From NCBI GenBank assembly GCA_900762325.1, contig CAAFGG010000017.1, positions 26,875 to 90,874 on the forward strand: a stretch of 64,000 bases of DNA, given 5' to 3'. Below, piece after piece: positions 33,034-40,197 of the stretch (within the stretch, counting starts at the first letter, position 1; each line of letters starts with the position of its first letter). The notes under the pieces are model-generated. The model did no database searches. It saw only the letters and a list, made by a program, of their open reading frames with translations, and was not told the origin of the DNA. Made by a program: the position numbers and the translations under genes. This DNA is from an uncultured Collinsella sp. GTDB lineage: Bacteria > Actinomycetota > Coriobacteriia > Coriobacteriales > Coriobacteriaceae.

Positions 33034-33061
33034 ATCTTAGACAAGAATTCGCGATTTGCAA
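33034..33061 (-). promoter_or_regulatory. Candidate promoter of rpsP-khpA-rimM-trmD-lepB
   Basis: On the minus strand TTGCAA (33061-33056), 16-base spacer, TAAGAT (33039-33034). The leader would be about 120 bases. dinB starts divergently at 33106; a TATACT at 33091-33096 is a possible -10 for it. Confidence 0.45.
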
Positions 33062-33105
33062 GCACATCCACGCACCTCACATGAGCTGCGCGGTATACTC
33101 ATGAC

Positions 33106-34359
33106 ATGGAAAGACGCGAACATACATACGGTTATGAGAATGCTGCGGGCGTCACGCCGCCGCCCTGGACGGGTCCGGCGGTGGGTCTGATGGACCTCGA
33201 TGCGTTTTTTGCGAGCGTGGAGATGCTCGACCACCCCGAGTGGCGCGGCAAGCCGCTCATTGTGGGCGGAGATGCCGAGTCGCGCGGCGTCGTGTCCACG
33301 TGTTCGTATGAGGCACGCCGCTTTGGCGTGCATTCCGCCATGGCCTCGGCCGAGGCACGGCGTCTGTGCCCGCAGGCGATTTGGACGCATGGGCATTTTG
33401 ATCGCTACCGCGAAGTGAGCGCGCAAGTCATGGCGATTCTCGCCGACGAGACGCCGCGTGTGGAGCGCGTGTCCATCGACGAGGCCTTTATCGATATAAC
33501 GCCGGGCCGGTTTGCGCCCGAAGACCCGCTGCTGGTCGCGCGACGCATCAGTGACCGCGTGGCGGCACTGGGGGTGACGTGCTCCATTGGCGTCGGCTGC
33601 AACAAGACGGTGGCCAAAATCGCGAGCGAGCGCGACAAGCCCTTTGGCCTGACCATTGTGCGCCCCGGCACGGAGCAGCGATTTTTGGCCGCGCTGCCGG
33701 TGTCTGCCATGAGCGGCATCGGTCGCTCGGCCGAGGAGCGGCTACGCCGCATGCGTATCCACACGCTTGGCGAGCTGTCGCGTGCGCCGGAGTCCACGCT
33801 GGCCTCGATTTTTGGCGTCAACGGCGAGCGTATGCGCCAACGTGCGCTGGGTCTCGAAGTTTCCGAGGTCACAAGTCTGGATGAGGAGCGCGAGGTCAAG
33901 TCGGTCAGCAATGAACGCACCTTTGCGAAAGATTTGACTGAGCGCGGGGACATCGAAGCGGCGATTGCGCTGTTAGGCGAGTCAGTGGGACGCCGTCTGC
34001 GCCGTCAGGGACTAACGGGCGCCACGGTGACGCTCAAGCTCAAGTATTCGTATGGAAGCGGGCGAACGGCGCAGCGGCGGCTGTCTCATCCGACAGACGA
34101 TGAGAACATCTTCGTGGCGGTTGCACTCGAGCTGCTCGGCAACATCTGGCAGGAAGGCATGCACGTTCGCTTAGCGGGCATCGGCATGAGCGACTTCGAC
34201 CACCAAGGCGGCATCCAAACCGACCTGTTCTGCGAGATCGATGACCGCGGGGCCCAATCCAGCGAGCGACGCGACCTCTCCGTCGCCATCGACGCCGTCC
34301 GAGACAAGTTCGGCGACAACGCCCTATCCTTCGGCCGCCAATCCCGTTTCAACGATTAA
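33106..34359 (+). CDS. dinB: DNA polymerase IV (Y-family)
   Basis: 417 aa. LMDLDAFFASVEMLDHPE with the first catalytic Asp, STCSYEARRFGVHSAM, and SIDEAFIDITPG with the second acidic pair; the helix-hairpin-helix thumb and little-finger domains follow. A clamp-binding QTDLF lies near residue 367. Performs translesion synthesis. ATG start chosen because the ORF has no later start before the polymerase core. I looked for a LexA box and did not find a convincing one. It is the only plus-strand gene between 6 and 55 kb. Confidence 0.94.
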   Translation: MERREHTYGYENAAGVTPPPWTGPAVGLMDLDAFFASVEMLDHPEWRGKPLIVGGDAESRGVVSTCSYEARRFGVHSAMASAEARRLCPQAIWTHGHFDRYREVSAQVMAILADETPRVERVSIDEAFIDITPGRFAPEDPLLVARRISDRVAALGVTCSIGVGCNKTVAKIASERDKPFGLTIVRPGTEQRFLAALPVSAMSGIGRSAEERLRRMRIHTLGELSRAPESTLASIFGVNGERMRQRALGLEVSEVTSLDEEREVKSVSNERTFAKDLTERGDIEAAIALLGESVGRRLRRQGLTGATVTLKLKYSYGSGRTAQRRLSHPTDDENIFVAVALELLGNIWQEGMHVRLAGIGMSDFDHQGGIQTDLFCEIDDRGAQSSERRDLSVAIDAVRDKFGDNALSFGRQSRFND

Positions 34360-34394
34360 CCGCCTTTGGGCAAAAAGAAAGCCGGGCAGCTGCG

Positions 34395-34430
34395 AATGAT
34401 TATTCTAGGACGGGGATTTTTTAATCATTT
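34395..34430. repeat. Left palindromic repeat of RAYT element 2
   Basis: 36 bases with self-complementary ends (AATGATTA ... TAATCATT) around GGACGGGGAT. Its inverted copy at 35281-35316 matches at about 29 of 35 positions. It has no similarity to the repeats of RAYT element 1. Confidence 0.8.
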
Positions 34431-34436
34431 GGAGCG

Positions 34437-35177
34437 TCATTTCGCCCTTTGAATGATATTGGTCCCAATTCCCGTCAGACGCGAAATCTGGTCAATCGTA
34501 AACCCCCGATGCCTCAACACTGCCAGAAGACGATTTCGCTCTGATTTCGGCAAAGTTTTAAGCTGATAAGGCTCATGCGGAGCCAAAAGAGCCCGGGCAA
34601 CTTCCAGCGCATCCATATCGGAGATATGCTTACCTTCGGGCATAAAATAGGGATTAGGCTTGCCGTCGGTACTCGAAAGATAAAACGCTTCCGTACCCCC
34701 AAACAGATTGAGAATACCTTCACAATCACAAATTTCGGGATGAGAGAAATACTCATGGAAGCTGCTCCAGCGATACAGAGGAGCAGAAGAAATACCTGCT
34801 TTTGCAGGATTATCGTGTATGTATCGGACGCAACGGAGCAGCTGTTTGTCGTCAGAAATGATCACACTCTTGAATCGTTCCTGGAACACCGGTCCGCGGC
34901 GGCCGGTTTTTTGATTGAAGTGTTTCGCATATGCCGTATCAATCGCATGCATAGCAACGCTCATCTGATTATCGAGATCATCAAATAGCAGGTGAACATG
35001 ATTGTCCATGAGGCACCAGGCAAGAAGACGAATATGAGCGGACGTAAATCGTCTGTTCAATAGATTGAGAAAATAAAGGCGATCGTCATCGTCTTCGAAG
35101 ATCAGCTGGCCAGCACAGCCCTTGAGCATGACGTGATAATGGCCGAGTTCGGACAACGCACGGGCAACACGAGTCAT
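34437..35177 (-). CDS. REP-associated tyrosine transposase (RAYT), second type
   Basis: 246 aa from the ATG at 35177, which follows GGAAGGGAGGG. HUH motif MDNHVHLLFDD near residue 75, and the catalytic Tyr in CVRYIHDNPAKAGI near 135; N-terminus RALSELGHYHVMLKGCAGQ. The C-terminal HTH-like segment (IDQISRLTGIGTNIIQRAK) parallels that of the first RAYT, but overall similarity by eye is modest, so the two are distinct lineages. Palindromic repeats lie on both sides; the right one reaches into the rsfS stop codon. It is less GC-rich than its neighbours, consistent with acquisition. Confidence 0.88.
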   Translation of the reverse strand: MTRVARALSELGHYHVMLKGCAGQLIFEDDDDRLYFLNLLNRRFTSAHIRLLAWCLMDNHVHLLFDDLDNQMSVAMHAIDTAYAKHFNQKTGRRGPVFQERFKSVIISDDKQLLRCVRYIHDNPAKAGISSAPLYRWSSFHEYFSHPEICDCEGILNLFGGTEAFYLSSTDGKPNPYFMPEGKHISDMDALEVARALLAPHEPYQLKTLPKSERNRLLAVLRHRGFTIDQISRLTGIGTNIIQRAK

Positions 35178-35280
35178 CGAAACCCTCCCTTCCAAGGATG
35201 CAGTAGTCACAGCATACAAAAGGAAAGGAAGAGAAGGGCCGAACCGCCCAACAAAGGTGAGCGGTTCGGCAAACGGTAGC

Positions 35281-35316
35281 AATGATTATTTTATCCCCGT
35301 CCCAGAAAAATCATTT
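35281..35316. repeat. Right palindromic repeat of RAYT element 2
   Basis: AATGATTATTTTATCCCCGT...AAAAATCATTT: inverted copy of 34395-34430. It overlaps two bases of the rsfS stop codon (35315-35317). Confidence 0.8.
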
Positions 35317-35770
35317 AGAGGAGGTTGAGGGGAAGCTGGGGAGCGTCGCCCCAGAGCTTCTCGAGACGGTAGAACTCGCGTGCCTCGGGGGTAAAGACGT
35401 GGACGACAACCGAACCGTAGTCCATGAGCATCCAAGTCTTCTGCTCGCGGCCCTCGATGGAGAACGGATGCTCGCCGCAAGCCTCGGCGACCTTCTCCTC
35501 GATCTCGTCGACAATTGAATCGACCTGGCGGTTGTTGGCACCGGTGGCAAGCACAAAGTAGTCGCATACGTCGGAAAGCTCGGTCAGGTCGAGCACCTGA
35601 ACGTCCTCGCCCTTCTTGTCGTAGGCGGCCTGCGCGGCGGCGCGGGCGACATCCTCGGCGGCGACACCGCTCGCGGACAGCGAGGCGGCAGTGCGGTCGG
35701 ACGTGGCGACGAAGCTCTTGTGCTCCACACCTTCAAGAATCTGCTCGTCGGTCATGGTCTCGTCGGCCAT
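35315..35770 (-). CDS. rsfS: Ribosome silencing factor RsfS
   Basis: 151 aa. The core, from about residue 35, contains DVQVLDLTELSDVCDYFVLATG, NRQVDSIVDEIEEK and the C-terminal WMLMDYGSVVVHVFTPEAREFYRLEKLWGD (shortened here to its key WGDAP end). RsfS binds L14 and blocks subunit joining under starvation. About 33 residues of acidic N-terminal extension are added. ATG with AAAGAGG. Last gene of rplU-rpmA-obgE-nadD-yqeK-rsfS; its stop lies inside a RAYT palindrome. Confidence 0.93.
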   Translation of the reverse strand: MADETMTDEQILEGVEHKSFVATSDRTAASLSASGVAAEDVARAAAQAAYDKKGEDVQVLDLTELSDVCDYFVLATGANNRQVDSIVDEIEEKVAEACGEHPFSIEGREQKTWMLMDYGSVVVHVFTPEAREFYRLEKLWGDAPQLPLNLL

Positions 35771-35798
35771 GGAATACCTCTTTCTAGACGCACCCGAG

Positions 35799-36407
35799 CT
35801 AGCGCAGCTGGGCGTAATGGTTGTAAATCGTAATAGCCGTGGGATAAAGATAGCGCCCGGACTGGATCACATAGACCAGACCCTGCGCAAAACAGGAGAA
35901 GAACAACTCATCGAGCGTCGACTCCCCCACCATCTTGCGCAGCGCATGCGCATAGTCGCCGTGGCGGTTGGGCTCGATGGCATCGGCCACAAAGACCACC
36001 ATATCGAGCGGCGTCATGTCGCAGGCACCCACGGTGTGACGGTCGACAGCCTGAAAGACCGCCGAAGACAGCTCGGGAAAGAGCTGCGGAAGCTCATAGG
36101 CGGCAACCGGGCCATGCAAGAGCGGCGTCGCGGCAGACGGAGAGCCGGCAATCTTAATGCCGTAATGCAGAGCGCGCGTGACCAGCTCGTCGTCGGAGAG
36201 CACTTTGTCCCAGTCATGGATCAGGCCGGCGGCAGCGGCATCAAAGCGGTCAACGCCGTAGACCTCGGCCAGATGAAGTGCGGTCTCGGCAACACCCAGC
36301 GAATGCACATAGCGCTTGCGCTTATCCTTCATGCGAACATCGAGCAGCTCTTGAATGCGCTTGAGCAGCGCGCGCTCATCGCCCTCAAACTGATCCTCTA
36401 CCGACAA
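35799..36407 (-). CDS. yqeK: HD-domain hydrolase YqeK (Ap4A-type)
   Basis: 202 aa. HD signature in AAAGLIHDWDK near residue 65, preceded by RYVHSLGVAETA and followed by HGPVAAYELP and DRHTVGACDMT. YqeK enzymes cleave diadenosine tetraphosphate symmetrically to ADP. The TTG start at 36407 has only a weak GGGGG upstream, but no later start gives a complete domain. Twelve bases after nadD, the normal arrangement. Confidence 0.9.
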   Translation of the reverse strand: MSVEDQFEGDERALLKRIQELLDVRMKDKRKRYVHSLGVAETALHLAEVYGVDRFDAAAAGLIHDWDKVLSDDELVTRALHYGIKIAGSPSAATPLLHGPVAAYELPQLFPELSSAVFQAVDRHTVGACDMTPLDMVVFVADAIEPNRHGDYAHALRKMVGESTLDELFFSCFAQGLVYVIQSGRYLYPTAITIYNHYAQLR

Positions 36408-36419
36408 CGTAGACCCCCA

Positions 36420-37097
36420 TCACTCAAAATCTTCTTGGCCCAGATCGACATACAAACCGCGCTTGCGAATGTAGCCGAGCACAGACTCGCTCGTAAGATA
36501 GCGCACGCTCATGCCGCGGGCAACTCGCTTACGAATGTTCGTCGAGCTGATCGCCAGCGCCGGAATCTGAATATAGCGCACGTCGAACGGCAGTCCCGAC
36601 TCTTTGATTCGGGCACGCGCCGTATCGATATCAAAGCCCGGTCGCGTCGCGGCAATAAAGGTGGCAAGCTCAGCGATTCGTTCGGCATCATGCCAGGTCA
36701 CAATATCGATAATCGCGTCGGCGCCCGTAATAAAGTAGAGCTTTACCTGCGGCGGGTAAAAGTCGCGAAGGGCATGAAGCGTATCGGCCGTATAGGTTAC
36801 GCCCGGACGGTCGATCTCGAACCGGCTCGCCAAAAAGGCCGGGTTCGCGGCGGTGGCGAGGACCGTCATGGCATAACGGTCCTCGGCAGGCGTCACCGGC
36901 TTGTCAAGCTTGAAGGCCGGCGTGCCCGCCGGCATAAAGAGCACGGCATCCAAGTCGAGGGACTCGCGCGCCTGCTCGGCGGTCACCAGGTGCCCGTAAT
37001 GGATGGGATCAAAGGTGCCACCCATAATGCCAAGCCTAAACTCCTGCCCGTCCTCTAGAGGAAGCTCGGGCAGACCGATTCCACCGCGCAGCGACAT
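36420..37097 (-). CDS. nadD: Nicotinate-nucleotide adenylyltransferase
   Basis: 225 aa. GIMGGTFDPIHYGHLVTAEQ carries the HxGH nucleotidyltransferase motif and ISSTNIRKRV the C-terminal ISSTxxR motif. Makes deamido-NAD from nicotinate mononucleotide and ATP. About 20 residues precede the core strand. ATG start three bases after the obgE stop. Confidence 0.95.
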   Translation of the reverse strand: MSLRGGIGLPELPLEDGQEFRLGIMGGTFDPIHYGHLVTAEQARESLDLDAVLFMPAGTPAFKLDKPVTPAEDRYAMTVLATAANPAFLASRFEIDRPGVTYTADTLHALRDFYPPQVKLYFITGADAIIDIVTWHDAERIAELATFIAATRPGFDIDTARARIKESGLPFDVRYIQIPALAISSTNIRKRVARGMSVRYLTSESVLGYIRKRGLYVDLGQEDFE

Positions 37098-37100
37098 GGC

Positions 37101-38567
37101 TTACTCGCCCTCCGAGGTCTCGGTATCGCCCGCGGCATCCGCCGCATCGACAACCTCGACGCCCTCATCCGCAGCATCGGCCACGTCAATGGCTTCAACG
37201 GCAACGTCCTCGCCAGCATCCTCGAGCTCCTCGTACTCCGAGAAGTCCTCGGCGCCCTCAAAGTCAAAGGCGCGCTGGCAAATGCGGACCTCGTCGCCCG
37301 CACGGCAACCGGCCTTCTCGAGCGCGTCGTCAACACCCATACGCGCAAACTTATGCTGCAGGTAAATGACGGCTTCCTCGTTTTCCCAGTCGGTCTGGAT
37401 GACCATGCGCTCGATGGCACGACCGACCACGCGGAAGGCACCGGGCTCTTCTTGGACAATGCGGAACCGCTTCTCGCGCTGCAGACGGCGGCGCTCCCAC
37501 TCCTCGTCGCGCAGATCGACCGGCTCATCAGAGACCGACAGCTCGGCGCGAAGCTTAGCCACCTGCTCGCCCACGGCAAGCATCAGCGTGTTGAGACCGG
37601 CGCCCGTCACGGCGGACACGGCAAAGAACATATGGCCATCGTCAAGCGCGGCGCGTTTGAGGTCGGCAATCTTGTCAGCCGTGCCCGGCGCATCGCACTT
37701 GTTGGCGACAACGATCTGCGGACGCTCCGAAAGCTCGGCGCCATACTGCTCGAGCTCGCGGTTGATGATGCGATAGTCCTCAACCGGATCGCGATCCTCA
37801 AAACCGCCCGTCATGTCGACGACATGCATGATCAGGGCCGTACGCTCAATGTGGCGCAGGAACTGGTGACCCAGGCCCTTGCCCTCGCTCGCGCCCTCGA
37901 TGAGACCGGGGACGTCGGCAACGACGTAAGAATATTCGCCGGCACGCACCATGCCGAGGTTCGGCACGAGCGTAGTAAACGGGTAGTCGGCAATCTTGGG
38001 ACGGGCGGCACTCATGCGCGCAATGAGCGATGACTTACCCACCGAGGGAAAGCCCACGAGCGCGGCATCGGCCATGAGTTTCATCTCGAGCTCAATCCAG
38101 TGCTCCTCGGCCGGCTCGCCCAGCTGAGCGAACGCGGGCGCGCGGCGCACCGACGTCACAAAGTGGGTATTGCCCAGACCGCCGGCGCCACCGGGCGCCA
38201 CGACAACGCGCTCGCCGTCGTGCACAAGATCGGCAATCTCGAACATCGGGGTCTGCGTCTCGGGGTCGAGCTCACGCACCACGGTACCCATGGGGACCTT
38301 GAGAATCAGGTCCTCGCCGCTCTTACCGTTACGACGGGCACCCTGCCCGTGCGTGCCGCGCTCGGCGCGGAAGTGATGCTTAAAGCGGTAATCGATCAAC
38401 GAAGACAGCTGAGCATCGGCCTGGATGACGACATTGCCGCCACGACCGCCGTCGCCGCCATCGGGGCCGCCCTTGGGGACAAATGCCTCGCGCCTAAACG
38501 ACATGCATCCGGCTCCGCCGTCGCCGCCGCAAACGTTAATGCGGCTGATATCGGTGAACTGTGACAA
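37101..38567 (-). CDS. obgE: Obg-family GTPase
   Basis: 488 aa. Glycine-rich Obg fold at the N-terminus (GGDGGAGCMSFRREAFVPKG), G domain with GFPSVGKSSLIARM, TTLVPNLG, DVPGLIEGAS and NKCD, then the OCT domain near 350-430. The tail of about 50 residues is almost wholly Asp, Glu, Ala and Val. Obg acts in 50S assembly and the ppGpp response. TTG start with GGAGG eight bases upstream; follows the rpmA terminator, so it is expressed by read-through or its own promoter. Confidence 0.96.
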   Translation of the reverse strand: MSQFTDISRINVCGGDGGAGCMSFRREAFVPKGGPDGGDGGRGGNVVIQADAQLSSLIDYRFKHHFRAERGTHGQGARRNGKSGEDLILKVPMGTVVRELDPETQTPMFEIADLVHDGERVVVAPGGAGGLGNTHFVTSVRRAPAFAQLGEPAEEHWIELEMKLMADAALVGFPSVGKSSLIARMSAARPKIADYPFTTLVPNLGMVRAGEYSYVVADVPGLIEGASEGKGLGHQFLRHIERTALIMHVVDMTGGFEDRDPVEDYRIINRELEQYGAELSERPQIVVANKCDAPGTADKIADLKRAALDDGHMFFAVSAVTGAGLNTLMLAVGEQVAKLRAELSVSDEPVDLRDEEWERRRLQREKRFRIVQEEPGAFRVVGRAIERMVIQTDWENEEAVIYLQHKFARMGVDDALEKAGCRAGDEVRICQRAFDFEGAEDFSEYEELEDAGEDVAVEAIDVADAADEGVEVVDAADAAGDTETSEGE

Positions 38568-38582
38568 CAGAATCGCCTCCTA

Positions 38583-38626
38583 CAAAAAGAGGGAGACCCT
38601 TGAATCCTAAAACTCAAGTGCCTCCC
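38583..38626 (-). terminator. Intrinsic terminator after rpmA
   Basis: GGGAGGCACTTGA / TCAAGGGTCTCCC (two mismatches) followed on the minus strand by TCTTTTTG. It sits between rpmA and obgE and probably sets a lower level for obgE and the genes after it. Confidence 0.75.
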
Positions 38627-38651
38627 ACATATGTGCTCTATGAAGGGTGAA

Positions 38652-38909
38652 TTACGCGTTCGCGAGCGGGCGTACGCTGACCCTGTGCTTGATACCCTTG
38701 TGGAACTCAACGGTACCGTCGACCAGCGCGAACAGCGTGTCGTCCTTACCACGGCCAACGTTCTCACCCGGGTGGATGTGCGTGCCGTGCTGACGGACGA
38801 GAATCGTGCCCGTGGTTACCGTCTGGCCGGCATAGCGCTTCGTGCCAAGGCGCTGACCGCGGGAGTCACGGCCATTACGGGAGGAACCGAGTCCTTTTTT
38901 GTGTGCCAT
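38652..38909 (-). CDS. rpmA: 50S ribosomal protein L27
   Basis: 85 aa. Starts MAHKKGLGSSRNGRDS and runs GQRLGTKRYAGQTVTTGTILVRQHGTHIHPG, the L27 signature. There is no N-terminal propeptide and no prp protease gene between rplU and rpmA, unlike Firmicutes. ATG with a GAGTA-type weak site; 33 bases after rplU. Confidence 0.97.
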   Translation of the reverse strand: MAHKKGLGSSRNGRDSRGQRLGTKRYAGQTVTTGTILVRQHGTHIHPGENVGRGKDDTLFALVDGTVEFHKGIKHRVSVRPLANA

Positions 38910-38942
38910 TGTGTATACCTACTCTTTCGTTACGAGTGTAAT

Positions 38943-39317
38943 CTACTCGGCGACGGGAGCCTCGGCAACAGCCTCAGCCTCTGCCTTGACAGCCTTCTTG
39001 GCGCGGGAGGTAGCCTGAACCTTCACGATCTTCAGCTTGGTGAGCTGCTGACGGTGACCCTTCAGACGACGATAGCGCTTGCGCTTGTGGAACTTGAAGA
39101 CCAGCTGCTTCTCGCCCTTGAACTGCTCAACGATCTGAGCGGTAACCTTGGCCTTGGCCAGCTTGTCGGGATCGGTGACGATCTTCTTACCATCGTTGAG
39201 GAAGATAACCGGCAGGGTGACCTTGTCGCCCTCATTGCCCTCGATCTTCTCGACGGTGATGACATCGTCGGTGGCGACCTTGTACTGCTTGCCGCCCGTG
39301 TTAACGATTGCGTACAT
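38943..39317 (-). CDS. rplU: 50S ribosomal protein L21
   Basis: 124 aa. MYAIVNTGGKQYKVATDDVITVEKI and the RKRYRRLKGHRQQLTKLKI segment are diagnostic. The ATG at 39317 follows GAAGGGCAAG; the track of codons upstream does not match the family. An Ala/Glu-rich tail of about 20 residues is appended. First gene of the obg operon, with a very good promoter. Confidence 0.97.
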   Translation of the reverse strand: MYAIVNTGGKQYKVATDDVITVEKIEGNEGDKVTLPVIFLNDGKKIVTDPDKLAKAKVTAQIVEQFKGEKQLVFKFHKRKRYRRLKGHRQQLTKLKIVKVQATSRAKKAVKAEAEAVAEAPVAE

Positions 39318-39359
39318 GTTTACTTGCCCTTCATGCATCAGTTAGTGCAACAGCCGAAT

Positions 39360-39388
39360 ATAGTAGCAGGCGAAAATACCCCCGTCAA
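39360..39388 (-). promoter_or_regulatory. Promoter of rplU-rpmA-obgE
   Basis: On the minus strand TTGACG (39388-39383), 17-base spacer, TACTAT (39365-39360). The -35 overlaps the last codons of the upstream gene (stop at 39385). Confidence 0.78.
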
Positions 39389-40197
39389 CGAGTATGTGGA
39401 GCAAATCCACAAGTTCGCACAGGTATGGGGCTGACGAGTCGGCCCTCGTCGTCCTCGCATGCTTGATTCTGACGCTCGACATCGTAGGAGCAGATGGTCA
39501 CGAGGTCTTGCATACCGGTGGAAACAATAGGTGCATCCACGCCCGGGGTCAAGCCCTGCAACAAAACATCAGCAGCGGAAAGCAAAATTTCCGGACGCAT
39601 GGAGCCCTCGTTGTCGGCATGGGTGTCGAGCATGAGCACCAAATGGTCCAGGAGCTCCCCCGCCGTGAGCTCATAGCCAACGAGCGTGTGATCCAAATCC
39701 AAGCGCTTGCTCTTTTTTCCGCGCGCGTAGTCGATGCCATGGCCCGCGCGCAGCGTGTCGAGCGCACGACGCACCTCGTCGGCGCTTACGGGCGCCTCGG
39801 GATCCAAGTGCAGGTCGATGCGATACGACAGGCGCGTGAGCTGCGCCGTCAACGCCGGCGTGCGCACGTCGATGTACGCCGCCTCGATGGGCGCCAGATC
39901 GGCCGGAGACGCCGCAGCCAGGCGCCCAAACGCCTCGTCGAGCGCCACGAACTCTGTCATAAACAGGTCGTACCACTCGCAAGTCGACGACGTACCCACC
40001 GGTAGCGCCGAAGAGAAGCCCACGCGCATGTGCGGGGAGAAGCCCTGCGTGACGGCATAGGGAAGTCCCGCACGGCGCACGATGCGCTCAATGGTATGGA
40101 TTACTTCGAGATGGCCCAGGTACTTAAGGCGATCGCGCTTGCCATAGCGAACGCGAAGCCTAAAGAGCGTGGAGTTGTCGGTCAGGCGCTCACTCAT
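39385..40197 (-). CDS. TIGR03936 / DUF2344 radical-SAM-linked protein
   Basis: 270 aa. FRLRVRYGKRDRLKYLGHLEV at the N-terminus and YAVTQGFSPHMRVGFSSALPVG identify the DUF2344 family. These proteins almost always follow or are fused to a TIGR03960 radical SAM enzyme, as here: the start ATG overlaps its stop by ATGA. Their activity is unknown; an RNA- or tRNA-related role has been guessed from neighbouring rng and ribosomal genes. The rng gene often found next is missing here and rplU follows directly. Confidence 0.88.
   Translation of the reverse strand: MSERLTDNSTLFRLRVRYGKRDRLKYLGHLEVIHTIERIVRRAGLPYAVTQGFSPHMRVGFSSALPVGTSSTCEWYDLFMTEFVALDEAFGRLAAASPADLAPIEAAYIDVRTPALTAQLTRLSYRIDLHLDPEAPVSADEVRRALDTLRAGHGIDYARGKKSKRLDLDHTLVGYELTAGELLDHLVLMLDTHADNEGSMRPEILLSAADVLLQGLTPGVDAPIVSTGMQDLVTICSYDVERQNQACEDDEGRLVSPIPVRTCGFAPHTR

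Noticed and set aside
33060..33140. LexA/SOS box at dinB
   Set aside because: CGAACATACATACGGTT looks similar at first but has the wrong spacing and lies inside the coding start.
38910..38942. Prp protease gene between rplU and rpmA
   Set aside because: The gap is 33 bases and L27 starts directly at its mature N-terminus, so none is expected.
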